This document shows, piece by piece, positions 33,881 through 42,133 of a DNA stretch of 64,000 bases. This DNA comes from Treponema sp. (lineage in GTDB: Bacteria > Spirochaetota > Spirochaetia > Treponematales > Breznakiellaceae), in the NCBI GenBank assembly GCA_009777535.1, contig WRLP01000004.1, forward strand, positions 96,877 through 160,876, in the 5' to 3' direction. The translations under genes were made by a program, and so were the position numbers. Each line of letters begins with the position of its first letter. Within the stretch, counting starts at the first letter, position 1. The notes beneath the pieces were generated by a model. It had not been told where the DNA came from, searched no databases, and saw only the letters and a program-made list of their open reading frames with translations.

Positions 33881-33954
33881 GCGACTACTGTGCCACAGAT
33901 AGGCATTGCCGTCAAGTCTGTACTTTTTAGCTATGCCTTTTTATAATGAAACCG

Positions 33955-34812
33955 ATGTTCCTGGATTTCCTTTTTACTTTCAAAAGAATAAAAGTTTACG
34001 CCCTGATTGGGGAGAGCGGCACCGGCAAAAGTTTCCGCGCAAAGCTGGTGGCGCAGAAGTACGGGATCGAGTTCATCATTGACGATGGTCTTTTAATAAG
34101 AGAAAACAGGATACTTGCAGGACACTCGGCAAAAAAAGAGAAAACATTTCTGGCGGCGGTAAAGGTCGCCCTGTTCGACGAAAAGGCTCACAGGGACGAA
34201 GTAGCCCGCAGGCTGCAAAGTGAGAAAATAAAGCGAATTCTGCTGCTTGGCACGTCCGAAAAAATGGCGTTAAAAATTGCAGCCCGGCTGCAATTGCCGC
34301 CGCCGTCAAAAATAATCCGCATAGAAGACATCGCTTCCCAGGACGACATAGAAAAGGCCATAAGAACCAGGAGAATTGAAGGCAAACATGTTATCCCGGT
34401 GCCGTCGATAGAGGTAAAACGGAGTTATCCAAACATTTTTTATGACGCAATACAAATATTCAAGCGCCGCATAACACCGGCCGGCATCGGACCCGTACCA
34501 AAACTTCACGAAAAATCTGTAGTACGGCCTGAATATTCAATCCGGGGAAAGGTAATTATCTCGGAAGCCGCTTTGAGCCAGATGGTTATCCACTGTGTCG
34601 ACGAGTACAATCAAAACATACGAATTAAAAAAATTCTTGTTAAAGATGATAAAATGGGATACCGCCTTGTAATAACCATAGACGTACCATACGGAATTCA
34701 ACTGGGCGGGAATATCCACGAACTGCAGCAGTACATAATCGAAAATATCGAGCGCTTTACGGGGATATTGATTGAGGAAGTGAATATTATCATCGATAAA
34801 ATTACACAATAA
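33955..34812 (+). CDS. P-loop NTPase fused to an Asp23/Gls24-like domain
   Basis: The N-terminal half has a Walker A motif, GESGTGKS, about 20 residues in, in an ATPase-like fold (KIKRILLLGTSEKMALKIAARL). The C-terminal ~90 residues (YSIRGKVIISEAALSQMV ... LQQYIIENIERFTGILIEEV) match the Asp23/Gls24 pattern of a beta-alpha domain seen in Gram-positive envelope-stress proteins. I choose ATG at 33955 because TATAAT (33942-33947) ends 7 nt earlier and overlaps the other ATG at 33946. Cytoplasmic, no signal. The function of the combination is unknown. Confidence 0.7.
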   Translation: MFLDFLFTFKRIKVYALIGESGTGKSFRAKLVAQKYGIEFIIDDGLLIRENRILAGHSAKKEKTFLAAVKVALFDEKAHRDEVARRLQSEKIKRILLLGTSEKMALKIAARLQLPPPSKIIRIEDIASQDDIEKAIRTRRIEGKHVIPVPSIEVKRSYPNIFYDAIQIFKRRITPAGIGPVPKLHEKSVVRPEYSIRGKVIISEAALSQMVIHCVDEYNQNIRIKKILVKDDKMGYRLVITIDVPYGIQLGGNIHELQQYIIENIERFTGILIEEVNIIIDKITQ

Positions 34813-36652
34813 ATCTCCAGCGAATTATCCGCATGGAATTCAACACCGCCAAAAGTGAAACGCCGACATCGGCGAAAACGGCAGCCCACATGCTGGCAAT
34901 ACCGAAGGCGCCAAGAAGCAGAATAACGGCTTTTATGCCAAGGGCAAAAACAATATTTTGCAGGACAATCTTTCTTGTAAACCGTGCGATATCTATCGCC
35001 TGTGCAAGTTTTGATACTTCATCAGTCATCAGCACCACATCGGCGGCTTCGATTGCCGCATCGGATCCAAGGGCGCCCATGGCAATGCCCACGTCCGCCA
35101 TTGCCAGAACAGGCGCATCATTAATTCCATCGCCGACAAAAGCCAGTTTGCCGCCGGCGCCCTTTTGCGCATTAAGCTCCTCCACCTTTTTTACCTTTTC
35201 GTGGGGAAGCAAGCCGCTGTAGAATTCATCCAGTTCAAGGGCGCCGGCAACCGATGCGGCAATCTGCGAATTGTCCCCTGTGAGCATCACTGTCTTTTTT
35301 ACACCCCTTTCCCTGAGCGCGCAAACGGCGGAACGGCTGTCGCCCTTAATTTCATCGGTTATTATAATGCAGCCGGCGAATTTGCCGTCCTGTGCTACAT
35401 AGACCTTTGTTCCGGTGTTATGCGTCTGTGTAAAATTAATTCCGTTTTTTTCCATCAGCTTTTGGTTACCTGCCAGGACGGCCCTGCCATCGAGAACAAC
35501 GCTTACACCCATGCCCGGATGCTCCGAATAATCCGAAAGACCGCTGCGGCTTACATCCCTCCCGTACTCTTTCATGACAGATAACGCTATGGGATGATTG
35601 GAAAAGGCCTGTGCATACGCCGCCAGTTCAATTAATCCGGCGGCAGTGTAACCGGCAGCCGGATATACTTCTGTAACCTTGAACTCCCCCCTTGTTAAAG
35701 TTCCGGTTTTATCGAACACTACCGTTTCGAGGTTACAAAGAGCCTCCAGATAGTTGCCGCCCTTTATTAAAATGCCCCTTTTTGCCGCGCTGCCTAACCC
35801 TGCGAAAAATCCCATCGGAATGGACAGGACAAGGGCGCAGGGGCAGGAAATTACCAAAAAGATTAGTGCGCGGTGTATCCACGTTGCCCAATCGCTGCCG
35901 AAAAACAAGGGCGGCAAAACAGCAAGCAGCGCGGCGAGAGCGACAACGGCGGGCGTATAGTAGCGGGCAAACTTCGTAATAAAGTTTTCTGTTTTGGCTT
36001 TTTTGCTGGAAGCATTTTCGACAAGGTTAATAATTTTGGATACAGTCGACTCACCGAAAGATTTTGAAACTTCGATACTTAGTTTTCCACTCTGGTTGAT
36101 GCAGCCGGATAAAACAGCATCGGACACAACCGCCTTCCTTGGACGTGATTCTCCTGTTAAAGCCGAAGTATCCAGCATGGAACTGCCGTCGACGACAATG
36201 CCGTCCAGGGGAATTTTCTCGCCAGGCTTTACGATAATTACATCGCCTATTTGCACATTTTCCGGCGGCACTTTGATTATATTTCCATCTTTTAATAAAT
36301 TAGCATAGTCGGGCCTTATATCCATCAAATTTGCAATTGATTTTTTTGATTTATTTACCGCCATATCCTGAAAATATTCGCCAACCTGATAAAACAGCAT
36401 AACGCTTGCCGCTTCAGCATATTCACCGATTAAAAAGGCTCCTATGGTGGCAATGCCCATCAGAAAATTTTCGTCGAAGATTTTACCCCGTGCCAGATTT
36501 TTTACCGCCCTGAAAACAATATCGCCGCCCAGTATAATGTAAGATGCAGCAAAAACAGCAAAAACAAGATTCTCGTTTACATTTACAAATTTTTCAAGAA
36601 AAATTCCGGCGGCAAGAACAGCCGCTCCGGCAATCAATCTGATTATTTTCAT
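34802..36652 (-). CDS. Heavy-metal P1B-type ATPase (Zn/Cd/Pb exporter-like)
   Basis: Exports divalent soft metal ions across the inner membrane. The 616-residue protein has the metal-binding CPC in a membrane helix (~268-270), the phosphorylation motif DKTGTLT (~313), TGDN and GDGINDAPVLAMADVGIAMG. There is no N-terminal heavy-metal (HMA) domain. It overlaps its ArsR regulator by 4 nt. CPC and the CadC-like regulator point to Zn/Cd/Pb rather than copper. The tail overlaps the P-loop gene by 11 bp, convergent. Confidence 0.92.
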   Translation of the reverse strand: MKIIRLIAGAAVLAAGIFLEKFVNVNENLVFAVFAASYIILGGDIVFRAVKNLARGKIFDENFLMGIATIGAFLIGEYAEAASVMLFYQVGEYFQDMAVNKSKKSIANLMDIRPDYANLLKDGNIIKVPPENVQIGDVIIVKPGEKIPLDGIVVDGSSMLDTSALTGESRPRKAVVSDAVLSGCINQSGKLSIEVSKSFGESTVSKIINLVENASSKKAKTENFITKFARYYTPAVVALAALLAVLPPLFFGSDWATWIHRALIFLVISCPCALVLSIPMGFFAGLGSAAKRGILIKGGNYLEALCNLETVVFDKTGTLTRGEFKVTEVYPAAGYTAAGLIELAAYAQAFSNHPIALSVMKEYGRDVSRSGLSDYSEHPGMGVSVVLDGRAVLAGNQKLMEKNGINFTQTHNTGTKVYVAQDGKFAGCIIITDEIKGDSRSAVCALRERGVKKTVMLTGDNSQIAASVAGALELDEFYSGLLPHEKVKKVEELNAQKGAGGKLAFVGDGINDAPVLAMADVGIAMGALGSDAAIEAADVVLMTDEVSKLAQAIDIARFTRKIVLQNIVFALGIKAVILLLGAFGIASMWAAVFADVGVSLLAVLNSMRIIRWRFIV

Positions 36653-37017
36653 TTTTTTGATTCCTTTATGTGTTCGAACCCTTGCCTAAAAATATCTTTT
36701 ACATGATCGTCGGCAAGGGAGTAATATACGATTTTTCCCTGTTTTTCATACTTTACCAGATTTGAAAGACGCAGTGATTTAAGCTGATGCGAAACCGCCG
36801 ATTTTGTCATTCCCAGCAATACCGCCAAATCGCAGACACACATAAAATTGCATGAAAGCGCCCGCAGAATTTTAAGGCGGGTACCGTCAGAAAACATTTT
36901 GTAAAGATTCGCCAGTTTATAAAAAGCCCTGCTGTCCGGCATTGTTTTTCGTACCCGCGCCACAATATCCCTGTGGATAACCTCGCAGTCGCAAGAGTAT
37001 TTTTTCCCGTTTTTCAT
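36649..37017 (-). CDS. ArsR/SmtB-family metal-sensing repressor (CadC-like)
   Basis: A winged-helix repressor of about 122 residues. CDCEVIH near the N-terminus and MCVCDLA in the DNA-binding helix region give the cysteine pairs of the CadC-type alpha3N site (Cd/Pb/Zn). The recognition helix reads MTKSAVSHQLKSLR. An upstream in-frame ATG (37047) lies inside the operator, so I use ATG 37017, which has GGAG before it. It is co-transcribed with the P-type ATPase and presumably autoregulated. Confidence 0.9.
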   Translation of the reverse strand: MKNGKKYSCDCEVIHRDIVARVRKTMPDSRAFYKLANLYKMFSDGTRLKILRALSCNFMCVCDLAVLLGMTKSAVSHQLKSLRLSNLVKYEKQGKIVYYSLADDHVKDIFRQGFEHIKESKK

Positions 37018-37026
37018 GGCTGCTCC

Positions 37027-37081
37027 TATAGTTGAATAGTTGTTCAACTATAATACTAAGGGATTGGGGGATTGTTGTCAA
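37027..37081 (-). promoter_or_regulatory. Promoter and palindromic operator of arsR-ATPase operon
   Basis: TTGACA (37081-37076), 17-bp spacer, TAGTAT (37058-37053), followed immediately by a perfect inverted repeat: TATAGTTGAA, 6 bp, TTCAACTATA (37027-37052), covering the expected start site. This is the classic ArsR/SmtB operator layout. The TTGACA overlaps the left end of a foldback element. Confidence 0.8.
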
Positions 37082-37260
37082 GGGGGGCTTTTCCACGGCT
37101 ATGGCGATGCCAGAAATATATGCCTAAAGATATTTCTTGGGGGCCTGCCTGTGGCCAAAAACACTGCGCGGGGGCAGCGTTTTTGCCACAGGCACCCCTC
37201 AAGTATTTTATTGGGCATATATTTCTAAAACAGCTATAGTAGTGAAACGCTGGCGAAAGG
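37077..37260. repeat. Foldback repeat element, copy at 37 kb
   Basis: Left end GTCAAGGGGGGCTTTTCCAC then GGCTATGGC; right end GCTATAGTAGTGAAACGC. Inside, AGAAATATATGCC (37112-37124) and its exact inverse (37214-37226), then TGCCTGTGGC(C)AAAAAC against GTTTTTGCCACAGGCA. Non-coding. The same ends recur at 53822-54109. The left end supplies the -35 box of the arsR promoter. Confidence 0.75.
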
Positions 37261-37313
37261 GGAGGAAATGTTAAAAATAATTTACCTTTTACTTTTTAAT
37301 TTTTACCTTTCTT

Positions 37314-37500
37314 GGGCACACATTTCAGAAAAAGCTATAGCAGTGAAACGCCTGCGTAAGGGCATGCCATCGTCAGGGCTTTGCGCACCGCTTTCGTTGC
37401 TTTAATGGGCATATATTTCTAAAACAGCTATAGCAGTGGAGCGCCTGCGTAAGGGCATGCCATCGTCAGGGCTTTGCACACCGTTTTCAGGCATTTTTTT
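37314..37500. repeat. Two ~93-bp tandem repeat units related to the foldback family's right end
   Basis: Units start at GGGCACACATTTC (37314) and GGGCATATATTTC (37407). Each continues with AGCTATAGCAGTG, CGCCTGCGTAAGGGCATGCC and ATCGTCAGGGCTTTGC. Non-coding. Between this and the 37077 element (37261-37313) lies an AT-rich stretch with TTACCTTTTACTTTTTAA, similar in reverse to 40047-40070. Confidence 0.7.
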
Positions 37501-37511
37501 TTAAATTTCTC

Positions 37512-37569
37512 TTGACAAATGATCTGAAAAGACGATATATTGTTATATAGACCGACGGTCGGTCTATAT
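37512..37569 (+). promoter_or_regulatory. Promoter and 12-bp-arm palindromic operator of the CPBP/TetR cassette
   Basis: TTGACA (37512-37517), 18-bp spacer, TATATT (37536-37541). A perfect palindrome, ATATAGACCGAC-G-GTCGGTCTATAT (37545-37569), then covers the transcription start. It fits a TetR-type operator; the TetR gene at 39426 ends the same operon. Confidence 0.85.
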
Positions 37570-37605
37570 TAAAAAGGTGCCTGACACCACTCAAAGGAGC
37601 AAATT

Positions 37606-38448
37606 ATGAAATTGGAAAAGTACCGCCATCCCTTTATTTTTTACGGGGTTGCTATCCTCGTTCCCTGGGCATTTTGGTTCATTGCCGGAGCTATCTCTAA
37701 ATCAGCCCTGTGGGAAGAGCAAAATTGGCTAATTTTAGCCAGTATTTTGGTCATTTTGGGCTCAGCCGCCCCAATGGCCGTAGCCTTTGCCCTGATTTTC
37801 CCGGACAGAGAAATGCGTAAGGAGCTAATCTCCGCCTGCATCAACTTTAGGGACATACACTGGAAATGGTGGGCATTTCATCTATTATTCCCTACGGCGA
37901 GCATACTGGCAGCCATGGCAATATCCCTGCTATTCGGTTACAGCCCCGGACAGTTCCGTATTAATACCGGCCTTTCATTCAGCGGCATCGGCATCCTCCC
38001 CTCCTGGCTCATCATTTTTGCCGCTCCCATCATCGAGGAATTCGGCTGGCACACCTACGGCATTCACTGTGTCAGGCGGCGTTTTAACCTCTTTACCACC
38101 TGTTTTGTTTTTGGCCTAATCTGGGCATTTTGGCATGCTCCCCTTGCAGTTTTTGGAAGTTCCTATCAGGGACAGGTTGTGGAAATCGGCCCTCTGCATT
38201 CAGCCAATTTTGTCATAAGCCTAATTCCATACCTTATAATCGATAACTGGGCATACTACAGAACTAAGAGAAATATGTTTTTTCAGGTAATTTTTCACCT
38301 GCTCTGCAATTTTTCAAATGAGATTTTCTTTACCCACCCGGATGCCAAAATAATACAAACCTTGATCTTTATCGCTTTCGCCGCCGTGGTTGTGATTAAG
38401 GACAAGAAATATTTTTTTGATAAAAATTATGAATGGGAGTCGAAATAA
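37606..38448 (+). CDS. CPBP-family intramembrane metalloprotease (CAAX/Abi-like)
   Basis: A 280-residue membrane protein with about seven hydrophobic segments. Motif 1 is E144-E145-FGWH, motif 2 is FWHAP with H177, and a later HLLCNFSNE segment fits the third motif. CPBP proteases cleave membrane or prenylated substrates and often serve in stress or peptide immunity. AAGGAGC precedes the ATG. It is the first gene of the operator-controlled cassette, and its stop overlaps the next gene's start (TAATG). Confidence 0.85.
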   Translation: MKLEKYRHPFIFYGVAILVPWAFWFIAGAISKSALWEEQNWLILASILVILGSAAPMAVAFALIFPDREMRKELISACINFRDIHWKWWAFHLLFPTASILAAMAISLLFGYSPGQFRINTGLSFSGIGILPSWLIIFAAPIIEEFGWHTYGIHCVRRRFNLFTTCFVFGLIWAFWHAPLAVFGSSYQGQVVEIGPLHSANFVISLIPYLIIDNWAYYRTKRNMFFQVIFHLLCNFSNEIFFTHPDAKIIQTLIFIAFAAVVVIKDKKYFFDKNYEWESK

Positions 38449-39410
38449 TGCCAGGTAAACATCTATTGATGATAATCATTGTATTTAGCATTGCAACCCA
38501 ACTCCCGGCACAAGAACCATTTACTTTTCTGATTCCGGTAGGATATGATTTTTCGCACTTAGACAGTCAAACTCTCCACAGCCCTGCTGCCGGAGCTGGT
38601 TTTCTAATTGGTGAGCAAGATGCTCCCTTTACCGAAGTGGAACACCGTTTCTTCGGTCTGGCCCTGTATCAGCCCATTATTTTTCCAGAAGTATCATATA
38701 ATGGTATGTCAGAATACATCCACCAAGTCGACGCTCTTTTTGACGGCCGTATTAACAGGCACCAGCTTTTATTTATCTTTCAATCATCATCGGACAGGCC
38801 ATTGTCGGGTGGTTTGAATACTTTCAGAACAGCGGCAGGCTGGGGTTATGAAGTTATACGCCATCCCGATCTATCCCTGATTCTGGGAACCGTTCTGGGC
38901 GTAAGCGATTTTGGAGTTACTCTGCCTTCCGGCGATCTCTTACCGGTAATGCCCCTGCCATTAATCCGTTTTGGTATTGATACAAAGTGGTTTACTTCAT
39001 CTTTTGATTTTATTACAGGGCCTAATCTGGAATTTACCATAGCGCCAAAAGAAAGAATACGTTTTACCGCAGATATGCGTATGGATAACTATAGGAGTAT
39101 CGCAGACCTGGTTTGCGAGTACACCATCTGGTACCGTTTTTTTAGTACCGATCACAAACTGGGTGATTTCGCCGGCATTGGCGCAGGTTTTAAGAACGAT
39201 ATAATTGATTTTGAATTGACAGGTGATGTAAGCGGCACCTTTGAACTGCGCCATACTTCGATATTTGCTGTCTTTGATCTTTCAATACTAAAAATTCAGG
39301 GCGGCTGGATTTTTAACAGCGGCTATCTTCTGGATGGGATAGATATTGGAAATCCTGGCAGGGGATTTTTTATTTCGGTTCAGGGAATTATCCCTATCAC
39401 AATTAAGTGA
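38448..39410 (+). CDS. Outer-membrane beta-barrel-like protein of the TetR cassette
   Basis: A 320-residue exported protein. The signal peptide (residues 1-22, ending QLPAQ) starts at the ATG overlapping the CPBP stop, with GGGAG upstream. An in-frame ATG five codons earlier is unlikely. The mature part has many amphipathic strands (FDFITGPNLEFTIAP, YTIWYRFFSTDHKLGDFAGIGAG, ending GFFISVQGIIPITIK), as in outer-membrane barrels. No named family is assigned. Confidence 0.65.
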   Translation: MPGKHLLMIIIVFSIATQLPAQEPFTFLIPVGYDFSHLDSQTLHSPAAGAGFLIGEQDAPFTEVEHRFFGLALYQPIIFPEVSYNGMSEYIHQVDALFDGRINRHQLLFIFQSSSDRPLSGGLNTFRTAAGWGYEVIRHPDLSLILGTVLGVSDFGVTLPSGDLLPVMPLPLIRFGIDTKWFTSSFDFITGPNLEFTIAPKERIRFTADMRMDNYRSIADLVCEYTIWYRFFSTDHKLGDFAGIGAGFKNDIIDFELTGDVSGTFELRHTSIFAVFDLSILKIQGGWIFNSGYLLDGIDIGNPGRGFFISVQGIIPITIK

Positions 39411-39425
39411 TACTATTTACACAAC

Positions 39426-40046
39426 ATGAGAATCGTCAAAGAACCGGAAGTTCGGAAAAATGAAATCCTCGATGCGGCGGAACAGCTTTTTACTGTGAAA
39501 GGTTATGAGGCAGCTACGGTAAACGACATTCTTTCGGCGGTAAACATTGCAAAGGGAACTTTTTATTATTACTTCAAATCCAAGGAAGATGTGCTAGATG
39601 CTCTGGTAGAAAGGCGCATAAATATGGGAGTTAAAATGGCGGAAGAAATTATCGTCTCGCCCCTGCCGCCCATGCAGAAACTCCTGGCAATAATCATGGC
39701 ACAGAAACCTCAAAACCAGATTCAGGAAGATTTTAAGGCGGTACTGCATGAAAAAGATAATTCTAAAATGCATCAGAAAACAATTGCCCAATGTATTCTG
39801 CGCTTGAGTCCTTTGCTGGCTCAGGCTGTTAAGGAAGGCAATGAGGCAGGAATTTTTAATACTCCGTTTCCCCTGGAAAGCGCGGAGATTTTACTGGCAG
39901 CCGCTCTATTGCTTTTCGATGATGATTTTTTTCATTGGACTGCTGAACAAATGGCAGCCAAAACTGCTGCCTTCCTTAGCGCCATGGAGCGAACTCTGGG
40001 TGCACAGGCGGGGAGCTTTGCGGAGTTTATGAAAGCGTTTGGGTAA
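39426..40046 (+). CDS. TetR/AcrR-family transcriptional regulator
   Basis: A 206-residue repressor. The N-terminal helix-turn-helix shows ILDAAEQLFTVKGYEAATVNDIL followed by IAKGTFYYYFKSKEDVL, the TetR signature. The C-terminal ligand domain is unassigned. It sits 15 nt after the outer-membrane gene, so it likely autoregulates the operon at the palindrome 37545-37569. The inducer is unknown. Confidence 0.9.
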   Translation: MRIVKEPEVRKNEILDAAEQLFTVKGYEAATVNDILSAVNIAKGTFYYYFKSKEDVLDALVERRINMGVKMAEEIIVSPLPPMQKLLAIIMAQKPQNQIQEDFKAVLHEKDNSKMHQKTIAQCILRLSPLLAQAVKEGNEAGIFNTPFPLESAEILLAAALLLFDDDFFHWTAEQMAAKTAAFLSAMERTLGAQAGSFAEFMKAFG

Positions 40047-40166
40047 GGCGAAAGGTAAAAAGTAAAAGGGAAAAGAGAAAGAGCGAAATTAGAAAGCTAT
40101 ATGTGATGGAAAAAAGTAAAGCTTGCGAACAAGAATCTACCTATTCTCTTTTAGCTTATAACTTTC

Positions 40167-41396
40167 CTAAACCTGCCCCGATAAAAACATCGCGTCGGCG
40201 TCCGTGAATTTCTTGCCGTAAATGCTCTCGAAAAGAAAACGCAGATCTTCGGGGGCCATATCCAGAAAGCGGCAGCCGAAATAAACAGTCGAATCGTCTT
40301 TTATGCGCCGTACTATTTTCGCGGAGGCATTAATACTGCGGTTTTGCGTTATAATATTTACTATTAACTCGCTGTCTACCAGAAGGGCCGAAACAAGGCT
40401 TGGCGGACTGATAAACGCCAAACCGGACGCGCTGATATCAATTATCTTGCCGCTGAATGGCTCGTTTGCGAGTCTTCCTTTTTCAAAATATCCGTTCATT
40501 TTCAGGGAATGGGCAAGCATCTTGGCAAATTCGTACATGGTATCAATTATTCTGAAATCAACCGGAGGAATTCCTTCCTTGTTTATCCAAACGTGTATAT
40601 ACCCGATTACATATTCCTGAAACAGTATTGGAATCCACGCTTCGGAAAAAAAGCCTTCGTCGTATTTTGTTTTTACAAAACGCGCACAGGCATCATGCAA
40701 AAAAGCGTTGCTCACTCCCGTGCTTTCCAGATAACGCTTGAACATTTCCTCTGTGATAATGCGTTTTCTTGGATACGGATCGGTAATGGGGAAATATCCC
40801 AACGTAGATGGTAAAAACAAAGTCTTACCGGTTTCTGAAATAATCCTTTCTTCCGTAGTGGAGGGCTTGTTGTCCTTAAAAATTACCATTTTGTGGCCAC
40901 AGGCGTACTGCTTTATCCAGCTTGACATTTGATCAATTACACCCGATATATTGCGGGGATCGATATTTTTAAAAAATTCTCCGGCTGTTTCGGTTTCGAA
41001 TTCCGTTACCTTGGGAAATGAAAGATTATAACGATCTCCCAAAAACGTAAATTGTATTTTAAAATCCGGCGGAGCGGCAACCCGGGAAAAAGAGCGATCC
41101 AGATTCTTGTAAAACACATCGGGGGTAATGCAGTGGATATTCCCGTCTTTAATCGAAGCGACTTCGGCGGAAAAATTGACAACCTGCCCACGGTAATCAA
41201 AAAGCAGTTCCAGTTTGGCTCTCGGTTTTAATTTACTGATGGGTTTGTCAGAAATGAAAATCATCTCTGTCTTGGCGGGCTGATTTAGTGTAAGAATATA
41301 TTCGGTGCGATCTCTTAAATATGTGATGGGGATTTGCTCATCGTATAACACCTTCAGGACAAATTCTTTTTCGATGCGCTTTATCGTTGTCGCCAT
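40167..41396 (-). CDS. DUF1577-like protein with C-terminal PilZ domain
   Basis: A 409-residue cytoplasmic protein. The N-terminal part resembles spirochete DUF1577; the C-terminal ~110 residues are PilZ-like, with DISASG (the D/NxSxxG half of the c-di-GMP motif). The RxxxR half is not clear (only EKGRLANEP), so c-di-GMP binding is uncertain. A ComFB-domain gene lies 2 kb downstream on the other strand. No signal peptide. Confidence 0.75.
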   Translation of the reverse strand: MATTIKRIEKEFVLKVLYDEQIPITYLRDRTEYILTLNQPAKTEMIFISDKPISKLKPRAKLELLFDYRGQVVNFSAEVASIKDGNIHCITPDVFYKNLDRSFSRVAAPPDFKIQFTFLGDRYNLSFPKVTEFETETAGEFFKNIDPRNISGVIDQMSSWIKQYACGHKMVIFKDNKPSTTEERIISETGKTLFLPSTLGYFPITDPYPRKRIITEEMFKRYLESTGVSNAFLHDACARFVKTKYDEGFFSEAWIPILFQEYVIGYIHVWINKEGIPPVDFRIIDTMYEFAKMLAHSLKMNGYFEKGRLANEPFSGKIIDISASGLAFISPPSLVSALLVDSELIVNIITQNRSINASAKIVRRIKDDSTVYFGCRFLDMAPEDLRFLFESIYGKKFTDADAMFLSGQV

Positions 41397-41404
41397 GGCT
41401 GTTC

Positions 41405-42076
41405 CTAGAAAAACCTCTCGTAAGGCGAAAAATCGAAGCGGTGCCTGGTTCCCATATTCTCGGTCTCCCTGTCTTTCACCTCCTCCAGAATTAATTCCTC
41501 GAATATCCAGAAACTTACCGTTGTAAACACAGGCTGCACATCCTCAGTATCATCATCATCATCTTCTTCTTCTTCATCTTCTTCTTCCTCGTTTTTCTGC
41601 TCCTGTTCCCTCTCTTGTTCCTGCCGTATTGTAACATGCCTGATAAACAACTCGCCGGTTACAGCCTGCTCACGCCCGATGAAACGAATTAAAAATGAAA
41701 CTGCTCCGTCCGGTTCTTCCTTGCCCGAACCAAGCCTGAAACCCTGCGCGTTTACCGACTCCAGAACATCAAGGTAACCTTCCAGCAGGCTCTGGTTTAT
41801 CGAGGCAAGGGCCGGACTGTCCAGCCTCTCTTCAACAAGAGCTGATGCAACAGATTGCGCAAAAGTATACGCGGCGCTTGAAGCACTGCCTGCACCCAAT
41901 TCTCCTATCACTGTATCAAACGGATAACGCGGGGCTTCCCCCCTGTGGGGCCGCAGCAGATCGTAAGGTATTGAGCCCCTGGACATCTCGAGCTCCCCGC
42001 TCTGTGCAAACAAAATGACCGGAAATAATAAAAAGAGGCCGACGATACCAGCAACCATGGGTATTTTTTTAATCAT
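41405..42076 (-). CDS. Hypothetical exported protein with acidic low-complexity region
   Basis: About 223 residues. The signal peptide (hydrophobic run after KK, ending VILFAQ) starts at the ATG at 42076, preceded by GGCGGAG. The mature protein begins with RGSIPYDLLRPHRGEAP. Towards the C-terminus is an acidic stretch of about 20 Glu/Asp residues after a Gln/Glu-rich run. No family is recognised. It lies 8 nt upstream of the PilZ gene. Confidence 0.65.
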   Translation of the reverse strand: MIKKIPMVAGIVGLFLLFPVILFAQSGELEMSRGSIPYDLLRPHRGEAPRYPFDTVIGELGAGSASSAAYTFAQSVASALVEERLDSPALASINQSLLEGYLDVLESVNAQGFRLGSGKEEPDGAVSFLIRFIGREQAVTGELFIRHVTIRQEQEREQEQKNEEEEDEEEEDDDDDTEDVQPVFTTVSFWIFEELILEEVKDRETENMGTRHRFDFSPYERFF

Positions 42077-42133
42077 TCTACTCCGCCTCGATTCTAGCAT
42101 AATAATAAAATTAGTTCTATAATAACCCAATTC

